DNA of 64,000 nt from Bog-756 sp963741055 (lineage in GTDB: Bacteria; Actinomycetota; Acidimicrobiia; Acidimicrobiales; RAAP-2). The notes under the pieces were generated by a model, which did not search any database, was not told where the DNA came from, and saw only the letters and a program-made list of their open reading frames with translations. The position numbers and the translations under genes were made by a program. Location: contig CAVUGU010000010.1 in assembly GCA_963741055.1 (NCBI GenBank), positions 124,001 through 188,000 on the forward strand. Reading direction: 5' to 3'. This document shows positions 54,839-64,000 of this stretch, one piece after another; position 1 is the stretch's first letter, and the number at the start of each line of letters is the position of its first letter.

Positions 54839-56856
54839 TCAGTCGACGATCAGCGACGTCACCAGCTCGAGGCGCGCCTCGGCAGGTGGTTTCCCCCACG
54901 ATCGACCACGCTGGCTGCTTCCGGCCGAACCCGGCCGAGTACCAGCCCATCACCGGTTGGGTGAGGCCTCTGACGCAGGTCCACGTCACCCCGTCGCACA
55001 ATCGAAGCTCGGCCGTGCTCCTGCGCCCCTCGCGAGTCGGCCATTGCATCCGCACGACCAGGCCTTCCAACGCCGCCTCCACGTCGGGACCGAGGTGGAA
55101 GGCCGACGCGCACCGGGTGGGTCCCCTCGGTCTCGACGGTGTCGACCATTCGCAGCTCGCGGCCGGAGATCTCGACTCGCCGGCGGTGGATGGCAGGAGG
55201 AGTCAGACGGACGTACCCGTCATGCTCGGCGACCCAACGATCGACCTCGCCGTCGTCGCGGGTGGCGACCTCGACCAAGCGGGTCGATGCATGTCGGCTC
55301 CACAGGGTCGGGCCCCCCGATACCGACTGGTCCACGCCGCCCACCTCCACGGCGTTGTGACCAACCGTCGACCGGAAGAAGCTTCGCCACTCCTGGTTCC
55401 CCTGGTAGCAGTACGTCCCGGGATCGGCGAGCACCTCGACCCCGTCCACCCGGACCTCCACGCTCAGGGCGTCCGCGTGGGCGTGGGCGGCGATCGACAG
55501 GTACCCGTGGGGGCCGGCGTCACAGCGACACCACAGCTCACGCCCGTCCGGCAAGGTGCTCCGCATGATCGTCAGCCCGGCGTCGGCGAAGTGCGATCTG
55601 CGCCGGCTCTGGTGTTCGACACCTGGGTGCCGGACGGCCAGCGAGGACACCAGGACGCTCTTCGTGTCCACCTCGGCCACCGGCCACCACTCTGGGGTGC
55701 CGAAGATCGAGCCACCCAGGGCGAGGAGGCTCTCCCACCTGTTCCCGCCGGGATCGTCCAGCAACAGGGCTCGTCCGTCGTCGCTGTCCCCTTGGCGCGG
55801 CCCACCAAGACGCACGTCGACGATCGAGGCCGCAGCGTCGAGCATTCCGCACAGGAGCTGTAGCGTTCCATCGCTCAGAGGACGGCCGGCCCGGTCGGCC
55901 TCGGCGACGGCGAGCAATCCCAACTCGGTCACCAGCACGTGGTAGTCGCTCGCCAGCTCACGGTTGAGACCGCTCGGGAAGGTGTTCCTCCGGAGCTCCT
56001 CTTCCAACAGCGCGCGGGCATGGACCTCCCAACCCTCGCTCTCGGGGAACCAAGGGAAGGCCAACGACGCGATCAGCTGGCCGGCTGCCTCGGCGATCAC
56101 GTGGTTGTTGGCAGAGGAGCCCCGACTCTGGAATCCGGCGAGAAACCGCTGGTGCCACCAGATCTGGACGCGGGCATCCGGGTTGTCGTCGAAGAGGGAC
56201 TCGACTCCGTCCCAGGCGTCCAACAAACGCCTGATCCACACGAAGGAGATCAGGCGGATCCCGAGCTCGATCCCGCTCGTCCAGTGGATCCCCGACAGAA
56301 ACCGGTTCTTCGCCCACCAAGAACGCAGATGATCGGCGACCCGCTCTGCGTAGCGACGCTCACCCGAAAGGGCGAAGGCAGCTGCCAGCAACGTCAGGTG
56401 GTGCAGACGAGAGAGCTCCCACACTTGCTTGACGTTTCCCGAGACGGTCTCCGAGCGCGAGTCGATTCCGAGCGAGTAGTCGTGTTCGGGTGCGCGACGG
56501 CCGGTGACCGGATCGAAGAACCAATCCGGGTCTCCCATGTCCTTGCGCTCGACGCCGAGGATCTCCCACCGCCCGTCGAGCAGCTGGTCGGCTGCCTCGA
56601 TCAGGCGATCTCGTACGTCGGGGGGCACCTGCTCGAGTGCGACCAGTGGGAGTGTCGACTCGAAGTGCCGACTGCCAACGCGCACGGAGGAAGGCGGTCC
56701 TCGCCGGCGCCGACTCGCGGACTGGATTCCCTCGCTGCCCACCTGAAGACGACGCCAGGCCACCTTGCGTGCCTGATCCGAGCACCGCCAGCCGACCTCG
56801 GCGGCCGACATCCCCCGGAACCGGTTGACGTACCACCCAAGTCGTTCTGCGTTCAC
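54839..56856 (-). CDS. Heparinase II/III-family polysaccharide lyase-like protein (two frameshifts)
   Basis: ~672 residues. N-terminal alpha/alpha toroid with GIHWTSGIELGIRLISFVW, SSANNHVIAEAAGQL and FPSGLNRELASDYHVLVTEL; then the beta-sandwich with AAHAHADALSVEVRVDGVEV and DPGTYCYQGNQEWRSFFRST, GHNAVEV, the family hallmark. Asn/His/Tyr residues at these places match the lyase active site. Frame changes near 55,105 and 54,885; the joined C terminus ends LVTSLIVD. Common in exopolysaccharide loci, where it cleaves or edits a uronic-acid polymer. ATG 56856 overlaps the stop of the bi-domain oxidoreductase. Confidence 0.85.
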
Positions 56857-59117
56857 CGTGTGTCGCGCACCGCCGAGGTGGTCTGTTCCGGATCGCGTCC
56901 GTCGGCCCCCTCCGGGGTGACCTCACCCCTGCTGGCGCCGGCGGCGATCAGCGTCGCCCGAGTGGTGGTGATCAACGACTGCAGCGGGATGGGCATCGGT
57001 TCGTCAGCGCGCACCGCCTGCACGAACGCGTCCAGCTCGCGCCCCTGTCCCTTGTCGGCCCCGCGCCACGAGCGCCTGACCATGCGGCGTCGGCCGGCCC
57101 ACACGCTCGCTCGCCGGAAGTTCTCGAGCCGGGCCGAGCGTCCTCCGGAGAAGGCCTCGAAGGTCTCCTTCGGAAAACGAGGGTGGCCGCTCGCCAGGTA
57201 GCTGATCGTGCCGAGCGATCCGTCGTCGTAACGGAGGTTGACCTCGAGATCGTCGCGGCCCCCTGCGGAGCGCGATGTCACCTCGACCAGCTCGGTGTCG
57301 GTCCACCAGTTCAGCAGATCGATGAAGTGGCCACCCTCCCCGGCGAAACGTGAACCCTCCGTCTCCGCGTCGCCGTACCAGCTCTTCGCCGCCAGCGGGC
57401 CGGCGTTGACCAGATAGCGGGTCACCACCGGTGCCGCGGGGCGGCGGAACCGGTCCCTCATCTCCTGGAACATCGGCGCAAACCTGCGGTTGAACCCCAC
57501 CATCAACCGGTCGTTGCCGGTGTCGGCGATGGTGCCCAGCACGCTCTCCACCTCGCCCATGGTCAACGCCAAGGGCTTCTCCACGAAGACGGCTTTGCCG
57601 GCCTCGAGGGCCTCGCAGGTCAATGCGGCATGGGAACTGTGGCGGGTCACGATGAACACCGCGTCGATGGACTCGTCGCCCAAGACCGCATCGACGTCGG
57701 CCACCGCCCGGGTGAAGCCGAATTTCCTCTGCGCGTTGACGGCCGAAAGAGAGCTGCGCGTCGCCACCGTCTCGAGTCGCACCTCCTGCTGCTCTGCCAG
57801 ATGCGCGAGATGCGGAAGCAACATCGAGGTGGCGTAATTTCCCGCGCCGATGAAACCGAGCTTGAGCGCGCCCTGCGACGACTTCGATGGTCCACGGCGG
57901 CTCCCCGCGACCCGTCGCGAGGCAGGTTCGCGGTCGTCCACGTCGAGCCGGACACCGATCTTGTCGGCCGTATCGACCTCACCCGATTCCGGGTACTCGA
58001 ACAGAAAGCCGATGCCGGGAAGCTCCCCGGTGTTCAGCCGGTCGTAGACGGCTACGGCGTCGCTGACGGGAAACACTCCCGACACCAGTGGCTCGAGGTC
58101 GAGCTCGCCCCGGGCGATCAGGTCGACGAAACAGCCGAGATTGCGACGTTCGGTCCACCGGACGTAACCGGCCGGGTAATCGGTGCCGCCAATCTCGTAC
58201 TGCGGGTCGTAGCGACCGGGGCCATACGAACGAGAGAAACGAAGCTCGAGCTCCTTTTCGTAGTAGTCGGTCCAGGGGAGATCCAATTTGCACTTGCCGA
58301 TGTCCACGACCCTCGCTCGGTCGCGGGCCAGTCGAGCCGCCAACTCGGTTGGCGTGTTCGACGAACCCCCTGCAGCGAGGAAGATCCGATCGGCCCCCAG
58401 TCCGCCCGACGCCTGCAGGATCGCCCGCTCGACGAGCTCGACCCCGCCGTCGTCGGGCCCGGCGCAAGCCAGGGCACCGGCCTTTTCGGCCAGCCGGCAT
58501 CGCTCGGGCACCACGTCGATGCCGACGACCTGCACGCTGGCCGCCACCAGCAGCCGCACGACGAGCTGTCCCACCAGACCGAGTCCGATGACGCAGGCGA
58601 CGTCGCCGATCTGGACGTCACCCTGTCTGACACCCTGCAGCGCAATGGCTCCGACGGTGGCAAAAGCGGCGTGTTCGGGCGCCACCGTGTCGGGAACGGC
58701 GACGCACAGGTTCTTCGGAATCCAGTTCACTTCGGCATGAAAGGCGAACTCACTGCCGGCGCAGGCGACGAGCTGGCCCGGGACGAAGTCGTTCACCCCT
58801 GCCCCCACCTCGACGACAATCCCCGCGAACGAGTATCCGAGTGGCGTGAGCGAATCGAGCCGTCCCATCGCCTTCTTGTACGCGGTGACCGGCCCCTGTT
58901 GCTGGGCGACGTCGAGGACGCGCTTCACCTGATCGGGACGCGCCCGGGCCTTGCCGATGAGCGACTTCTTGGACTCGCTCACCTTCATCATCTCGGTGCC
59001 GGTCGATATCAGTGAGAACAGCGTGCGGACGAGGACACCACCAGGAGCACATTTCGGCGTCGGCACGTCGAGCACGCTGAGCTCGCCGGATCGGTAGTTC
59101 TGGGCTACTTGCTTCAC
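56853..59117 (-). CDS. Bi-domain oxidoreductase: zinc-type alcohol dehydrogenase fused to Gfo/Idh/MocA dehydrogenase
   Basis: 754 residues. First half is a medium-chain dehydrogenase (STGTEMMKVSESKKSLIGKA, LGYSFAGIVVEVGAGVNDF, cofactor fold VACVIGLGLVGQLVVRLL); second half, after a hinge near residue 410, is a Gfo/Idh/MocA sugar dehydrogenase (LKLGFIGAGNYATSMLLPHL, VFVEKPLALTMGEVESVL, EGGHFIDLLNWWTD). Such fusions recur beside heparinase-like genes in polysaccharide clusters. Presumably oxidises or epimerises a nucleotide sugar. GTG 59117 overlaps the glycosyltransferase stop (GTGA). Fully intact despite its length. Confidence 0.92.
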   Translation of the reverse strand: MKQVAQNYRSGELSVLDVPTPKCAPGGVLVRTLFSLISTGTEMMKVSESKKSLIGKARARPDQVKRVLDVAQQQGPVTAYKKAMGRLDSLTPLGYSFAGIVVEVGAGVNDFVPGQLVACAGSEFAFHAEVNWIPKNLCVAVPDTVAPEHAAFATVGAIALQGVRQGDVQIGDVACVIGLGLVGQLVVRLLVAASVQVVGIDVVPERCRLAEKAGALACAGPDDGGVELVERAILQASGGLGADRIFLAAGGSSNTPTELAARLARDRARVVDIGKCKLDLPWTDYYEKELELRFSRSYGPGRYDPQYEIGGTDYPAGYVRWTERRNLGCFVDLIARGELDLEPLVSGVFPVSDAVAVYDRLNTGELPGIGFLFEYPESGEVDTADKIGVRLDVDDREPASRRVAGSRRGPSKSSQGALKLGFIGAGNYATSMLLPHLAHLAEQQEVRLETVATRSSLSAVNAQRKFGFTRAVADVDAVLGDESIDAVFIVTRHSSHAALTCEALEAGKAVFVEKPLALTMGEVESVLGTIADTGNDRLMVGFNRRFAPMFQEMRDRFRRPAAPVVTRYLVNAGPLAAKSWYGDAETEGSRFAGEGGHFIDLLNWWTDTELVEVTSRSAGGRDDLEVNLRYDDGSLGTISYLASGHPRFPKETFEAFSGGRSARLENFRRASVWAGRRRMVRRSWRGADKGQGRELDAFVQAVRADEPMPIPLQSLITTTRATLIAAGASRGEVTPEGADGRDPEQTTSAVRDTR

Positions 59118-60394
59118 CGTTGTCTGGACCTCAGTCGGTTCGGGGAGTTTCGAGTGGAACCTGATCCGCGTGCGACACACCGTCGGATCGGGCGCTTTGC
59201 GGGACGGTGCACATCGCACACCTGGTCGTAGACCCCAACGTAGCGGGGAGCTTGGTGGGTCCATGCCAACTCGAGCTCGACACGGCGGCGTCCCATCGAT
59301 CCCATCGACCTGCGCAACGAGGGGTCGTCCGCCAGCTCGACCACCGCTCTCGCCAGTTCGTGGCGGTCATTGGGCTCGGCGTACAGCGCCGCGCCGGCAG
59401 CCGAGACCCTGGTCTCGCGAATGTCGAATGCCACCAGGGGAAGCTCGAACGCCATGTACTCCATGGTCTTGTTCATCGTGCAGAACTCGTTGAGCGAGTT
59501 CTTCGGATCTGGCGAGATGCCGACGTCGGCGCTCGACATGATGGCCGCCACCGTCTCGTCCGGAATCCTTCCGGTGAACTCGACGAACTCCTCGAGACCC
59601 AACCTGTCGCGCTCTTCGAGCAGGCCCTCGAGGCACTCGCCCGATCCGATGAGCACGAAACCGATGTCTTTGCGGCCGAACTCGTGGACGATGATGTCGG
59701 CGACGTCGATCACGATATCGACGCCGTCCTGCGGTCCCATCACTCCGATGTAGACCACCACACAGTCCCGGCCCGCACGCACGTCCTCATCGACCGCGGT
59801 GCGCCTCAGCTTCTGAGGATCGGGACCGGTACGAACCACCGTCACCCGCTCAGGGTCGATCCCGTTTCGGTTGATGTCCAAGTCGCGATACGAGTCGTTG
59901 GTCGCGATGACGTGATCGGCGTTACGGATGGTCTGCCGCTCCAAGAACAGCAGTGCGCGCAGAAGGCTCTTCGCACCAGACGGGTACCGGCAGACGTACG
60001 TCTCCGGACAGAGGTCGTGGTGATCGAAGACGAAGCGTGACCCGTACAGCCAACGAAAGAGGATGCCGATCGGCCAGAAGATGTCCGGTGGATTGCACGA
60101 TTGCACCACAGCAAACCGGCCGCGCCGTGCCGCCTTCAGGCTCAGCCACAGGGTGGCGAGGAACGAGTACAGGAACTCGCCGATGAAGGACAGTCTCGAT
60201 CCGTTCGACGTGTACGGCCGGTACTTGTAGAGCTCGACTCCGTCGAGGACGGCGTAGGAGGGGTCGCCGGGCGCCTTCGGGCAGACCACCGACACCGCGT
60301 AGCCGGCCTGCGTCAGAGAGCCGCACTCCAACCAGACGCGCCGGTCGAACGGCACCGGCAGATTCTGCACGATGATCAAGACACGTCTGTTCAT
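59114..60394 (-). CDS. GT4-family glycosyltransferase (WbuB-like)
   Basis: 426 residues: RRVLIIVQNLPVPFDRRVWL at the N terminus, DHHDLCPETYVCRYP, YIGVMGPQDGVDIVIDVADI, FVLIGSGECLEGLL, and the donor-site NEFCTMNKTMEYMAFELPLV. Typical retaining transferase of capsule/O-antigen assembly. ATG 60394 has GAAGG 7 nt upstream and is preferred over a longer frame. Begins the minus-strand unit glycosyltransferase, bi-domain dehydrogenase, heparinase. Confidence 0.92.
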   Translation of the reverse strand: MNRRVLIIVQNLPVPFDRRVWLECGSLTQAGYAVSVVCPKAPGDPSYAVLDGVELYKYRPYTSNGSRLSFIGEFLYSFLATLWLSLKAARRGRFAVVQSCNPPDIFWPIGILFRWLYGSRFVFDHHDLCPETYVCRYPSGAKSLLRALLFLERQTIRNADHVIATNDSYRDLDINRNGIDPERVTVVRTGPDPQKLRRTAVDEDVRAGRDCVVVYIGVMGPQDGVDIVIDVADIIVHEFGRKDIGFVLIGSGECLEGLLEERDRLGLEEFVEFTGRIPDETVAAIMSSADVGISPDPKNSLNEFCTMNKTMEYMAFELPLVAFDIRETRVSAAGAALYAEPNDRHELARAVVELADDPSLRRSMGSMGRRRVELELAWTHQAPRYVGVYDQVCDVHRPAKRPIRRCVARGSGSTRNSPNRLRSRQR

Positions 60395-60449
60395 GTCTGG
60401 ACCTTCACGTCGCCCCCCGATCATCCTTCACTGGTCGATTGGCCATCGA

Positions 60450-61995
60450 TCAATTCGCGATGCCGTCGTCGTACGCCGCATCCAACTCCGCGGTCGCGTC
60501 AGTCGGAGGACGTGCGGCACCGAATACGCCACGGATGGCTCGGACGCACACGGAGTAGACGGTGTTCAGAGCGATCTCGAAGTCCAGTGTCAGCGACCAG
60601 TTGTCGACGTAGAAGAGGTCCAACCGGCGATACGCGCTGAACGAGGGGTTGTCGCGTGCCTCGCTCTGCCAGAGACCGGTCATGCCCGGACGCATGTCGT
60701 GGCGGCGCCGAAGGTCCTCGTCGAACTGCTCGACCTCGTCGGGGAGGGCGAAGCGGGGGCCGACCAGGCTCATCGAGCCCTTGAGCACGTTCCACAGCTG
60801 GGGCAACTCGTCGAGGCTGGTGGCGCGGAGGATCCGGCCCGCCCGAGTCACCCTCGGATCGTTGGTCGCCTTGAACAGCGGCCCACCTCGCCGTTCGTTG
60901 AGTTCAGCGACGTCGACCAGCATCTCGGACGCGTCGGGAACCATGGTGCGGAGCTTGAGCACGGTGATGGGCGTACCGGAACGCCCGATGACCTGGTGCC
61001 GGTAGAGGACCGGACCTCCGTCCTCCAGCTTGATCCAACATGCGCAGGCGAGCAGGACCGGGGCCACGAACGGGAAGAGGGCGACGGACACGATCACGTC
61101 GAGTCACCCGCTTGGTGGCGAGTTGCCATGGAGCCACCGACCTCGGTTCGACGTAGAACATCGGCAGGCGCGACACCGGCGTCAGACGAACGCGCCGAGA
61201 GGACACACCGTTGAGCCCGGGCCACACCTGCACGTGGAGACCGGCGCGCAGGGCCTCGCGGACGGCGTCGTGACCCACGGCGGATCCTGCTGCACTGGCG
61301 ACGAGGATGACTCCGCTGGCTCCCACTCGTTTTGCCAGCTGGTCGAGCCCGGTGGCATCCGTACACGACTCGATGCCGCTCCAGGAGTCCTCTGAGGTCC
61401 TGTCGCCCACGACGCCGGCCACGTGGTAACCGAGCTCGGGTTCGTCAGTGAAGATCCGCATCAGCTCGGCGGCGCCCGCATCCGTTCCGATCAGGATCAC
61501 CGACCGCAGGGACCGTCCGCCCGAACGCCTCGTCTTCAACCAGCGGTCGAAGCGCCAGCGCTCGGCCAGGAGCCCCAGCCCTACGATCGCCGCACCTGCC
61601 ACGGCTACCGACGGTGTCACGTCTGCAGCGAGCCATTGACAGCCGACGAAGGCGATCGTGCCCGCTGCAGTAGCGAGGATGACGCGGAACACCACGACCG
61701 AGCGGAGTGCACAGACGCGTGAGTGGTAGAGCCCCCCTTGGTAGAGGACGACCATGGTGACCAACCCGGCGACGATTGCGGTCAACGCCCGGCGATCGGG
61801 CGCCGCGGAGCCGGCGCTGAGGCTCGGCACCCCCCACCCGAGGGCCAGCACGATGACGTCGCCGATCACCAAGGACCGGCGAAGTGCTCTCGAGTCGTCC
61901 TCGAGCCCTGTCGGGCGCTCCGATCGGGGGTGCGGCCGGACCGGTACTGACTCTCGTCCACTGACCGACTCTGTACGGTGGGAGACCGTCGCCAT
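60450..61995 (-). CDS. Polyprenyl-phosphate sugar-1-phosphate transferase, priming enzyme (one frameshift)
   Basis: ~515 residues. N-terminal half: four or five helices and a CoA-binding-like domain (SVILIGTDAGAAELMRIFTD); C-terminal catalytic domain with TPITVLKLRTMVPDA, NDPRVTRAGRILRATSLDEL, PQLWNVLKGSMSLVGPR and RPGMTGLWQSEARDNPS. It transfers sugar-1-phosphate to undecaprenyl phosphate, the first step of repeat-unit assembly. The frame changes near 61,100, just at the KRV..D motif entering the catalytic domain. ATG 61995. Confidence 0.9.
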
Positions 61996-62236
61996 GGTGA
62001 CTACCCGCTGTGGTTGACAGTGCTCACGTCGCCCTGCACGACCTGCTCGCCCACTGAGCGTGCCGCCTCGATCCGTGCTGGGAGCACGTGGGTATGAGCG
62101 GCCTCTACCAGCTGGTGATACACGCCGCCTCGTGGCGCCGACCTGCGGCGACCTCGCCCAGCGGGTGCCGTGAGGACAGGCGGGAGGGGCATGCGGACAC
62201 CGCACGCGGCAAGCGCTCCCCGAGAGGCAGGTGCCG
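61996..62236. other. Intergenic region
   Basis: No gene supported; short frames here lack ribosome sites. Presumably carries the promoter of the sugar transferase unit. Confidence 0.4.
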
Positions 62237-63438
62237 TCACTCGGCGGCCCGCGCCGCCGTGATCCGATCGCCACCGGTAGGCCGGGGATCAGGCGGCTCG
62301 AGCAACCTGGCCGCGTTGGTCCGGTACACCTGCTGGCACACCTCGAAGGGAAGGTCGAGGCCCGAGATCGGCCAGCGCCCGGGCGTTTGACCCGGACCAT
62401 CGGTGTAGGGGAATCCCTCGTCGGCTGTCTCGAGAAATCGGAAATACGTCAAGAACGTCGTCTGGCGGAGGGGGAACACGTCACTGCCGAAGAGGACTCG
62501 ATCGGCGTGCCGGAGGATGAAGGAGCGAGCCGTCCGCGGTTGGCGTCCGAGCTGCAGCGCCGCCCAGGCGATGTCGATGGAGAAGTTGTCGTACTGGTCA
62601 CACAGACGCGACACGTGCGCGAGGTTTTCGGGATAGAGACCGTGTGCACACACGATCGAGGTGTTGGGATGTGACGCGATGACGTGCTCCACCGAATCGA
62701 TCAGCCGGTGGAACTCGTCCAGCCCCCCTGCTCCCGCGAAACATGCCGAAAGCGGAGTAGCTCCTCGAGGCGCTCGTTTCGATGGTCCACGGGGAGGAAG
62801 AACGCCACCGGATCCGCAACGTGGATGAGGACGGGAATGCCGAGTGCGCCGGCCTCCTCCCACATCGGCGACAACGCGGGATCGTCCGGGAGCACCCGCC
62901 GTCCCCGGGCCTCGACGCTCATCCCCAGGTCCTTCCAGATCTTGAGTCCCCGGGCGCCGGAGGCGACAGAGGAGCGCAGCGAGGCCACCAGACGCTCTTC
63001 CGCATCGGGTCGCTCGAGGTGCCTCCAGTCGAGGTGGCAGAACGTGTAGAACCGGCCCGGGTGGGAGCGGTCGTATCGGTCGAGGTTCTCCTCGAGCTCC
63101 CTGCCCCAACGGCCGTCGAGATTCACCAGGCTCGAGACGTTGACGGCCTGCATGAGATCCACCACCTGTTGGACATCGCTCTGCATCCAGGTGCCGTTGT
63201 CCGCGACCCAGCGTCCGAGGTGGGTATGGAAGTCGATGGCCGGTACACACGCGCGTTCGGGGGTGTTGTCAGGTAGCTCCAAGGTGGACACCGGCGCGTA
63301 CGATCCCAACCGGGGTCCACGTGCCTTCCATCGCCGGACCGCTCGCCCCATCGAGACGATCGGCGCCGGTAGGCGGCGCCGACTGTTCATCAGTGGCGGT
63401 GGCGCCTCGAGTTCCTCGTTGTGCGTGCCCACCTGCAT
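62237..63438 (-). CDS. Amidohydrolase-family (TIM-barrel) metal-dependent hydrolase (one frameshift)
   Basis: ~400 residues. Metal-binding HxH in AIDFHTHLGRWVAD near residue 72, GARGLKIWKDLGM, a barrel His in GIPVLIHVADPVAFF, IVCAHGLYPENL and the C-terminal Asp in VLFGSDVFPL complete an amidohydrolase-2-like site. The frame changes near 62,740, between the third and fourth motifs. ATG 63438, 3 nt after the kinase stop. Substrate unknown; related proteins act as decarboxylases or lactonases, and here a sugar-derived substrate seems likely. Confidence 0.82.
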
Positions 63439-63441
63439 CGC

Positions 63442-64000
63442 TCAGCTCCAGATGTCACGGGCGACGTTCAGCAGCACTCTCGAGCCGAACCGATCCAGCT
63501 TCACCGGGAGCTCCGGCATCTCTGCCAGGCTGCGGCGCACCGCCGTCTGCCGATCGATGGGACAGATCACGAACAGGAAGCCGCCGCCACCGGCACCGGT
63601 CACCTTCGCACCCGTCGCCCCCGCACTGATGGCCCGATCGATGGCGAAGTCGATCTCGCAGTTGGACACCCCCGAGGCAAGCTTGCGCTTCACGATCCAA
63701 CTCTCCTGGATCACCTCGCCGAGGCCCTCGATATCTCCTGACACCAGATGCTCCGTGGCGGTGCCCGCCAGATCACGCAGAGTATGGAGCTGCTCGAGCC
63801 GATCGCCGATATTGGCGTCCTGCTCGGCCAAGATGTCGTTGGCACTGCGGGTCACCCCGGTGTAGAAGAGCATGATCTGTTCCTGAAAGGCCCTGAGCAC
63901 CGAGGGCGCCAGCTTGATCTCCTCCGCGACGACCTCTTCGCCCGGGCCGAAATGGATGTCGCGGATGCCACCGGTGGCAGCGATGTACTGGTCCTGCTTT
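63442..64000 (-). CDS. GHMP-family sugar kinase (partial, 5' end outside window)
   Basis: C-terminal 186 residues. Begins KQDQYIAATGGIRDIHFGPG, the substrate loop of heptose/fucose-type GHMP kinases, followed by QIMLFYTGVTRSANDIL and the GHMP motif 3 GAKVTGAGGGGFLFVICP. Closest in style to D-glycero-D-manno-heptose-7-phosphate kinases that feed GDP-heptose synthesis, which would put heptose or deoxyheptose in the polymer. The ATP loop lies beyond the right edge. Confidence 0.88.
   Translation of the reverse strand, partial: KQDQYIAATGGIRDIHFGPGEEVVAEEIKLAPSVLRAFQEQIMLFYTGVTRSANDILAEQDANIGDRLEQLHTLRDLAGTATEHLVSGDIEGLGEVIQESWIVKRKLASGVSNCEIDFAIDRAISAGATGAKVTGAGGGGFLFVICPIDRQTAVRRSLAEMPELPVKLDRFGSRVLLNVARDIWS

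Noticed and set aside
1..64000. tRNA, rRNA, insertion sequences and phage attachment sites
   Set aside because: None recognised by eye: no cloverleaf with TTCGA arm, no transposase motif, no IS-type terminal repeats. Small RNAs cannot be excluded without a covariance search.

Overview
The window is a chromosomal segment of a high-GC, mycothiol-producing actinobacterium. Markers for this are MshA (mycothiol), a Ni superoxide dismutase with its SodX protease, a Rex-hem cluster, GTG-rich starts coupled as ATGA/GTGA, and Acidimicrobiia-style surface repeats (GYWLVASDGGVFAFGDA-type). The class Acidimicrobiia is my best guess, inferred from gene style rather than from any search.

Layout. 1-8.7 kb, minus strand: the start of a complex I operon, nuoA-B-C-D-E-F-G-H, almost every junction overlapping and the rest running off the left edge. 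8.8-10.1 kb, plus: a geranylgeranyl-reductase-family flavoprotein, probably acting on menaquinone. 10.1-12.5 kb: a proline-rich one-pass membrane protein. 12.7-21.4 kb, minus: rex, then a tetrapyrrole operon hemA-hemC-cobA-hemD-(DUF2079 membrane protein)-hemB-hemL. 21.5-26.7 kb, minus: SAM hydrolase, proC, a YbjN protein, mshA, an XRE regulator, an RsiG-type anti-sigma candidate carrying the c-di-GMP signature, and sodX; sodN diverges from sodX on the plus strand. 27.2-29.5 kb is gene-poor, with a decayed surface-domain gene and one hexapeptide acyltransferase. 29.5-38.7 kb holds three tandem paralogous secreted beta-helix proteins (minus) that share one core but differ at their ends.

38.9-45.7 kb is an unusual block: a MetY-like PLP enzyme, a protein with two fused alpha/beta-hydrolase domains, an AMP-forming ligase, a MetA-family homoserine acyltransferase and a methyltransferase. 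It sits directly beside a Wzx/Wzy-type exopolysaccharide locus (45.7-64 kb): two GT4 glycosyltransferases, DUF218 protein, Wzx-like flippase, LuxR-type response regulator, two Wzz-like proteins with P-loop-less kinase-like domains, Wzy-like polymerase, heparinase II/III-like protein, bi-domain dehydrogenase, polyprenyl-phosphate sugar-1-phosphate transferase, amidohydrolase and a GHMP sugar kinase cut by the right edge.

Caveat on quality: many genes, including essential haem genes, are interrupted by single-base frameshifts while their neighbours are perfectly intact. The pattern fits residual indel errors in the assembly better than gene decay. I annotate such genes over their full span and mark where the frame changes.
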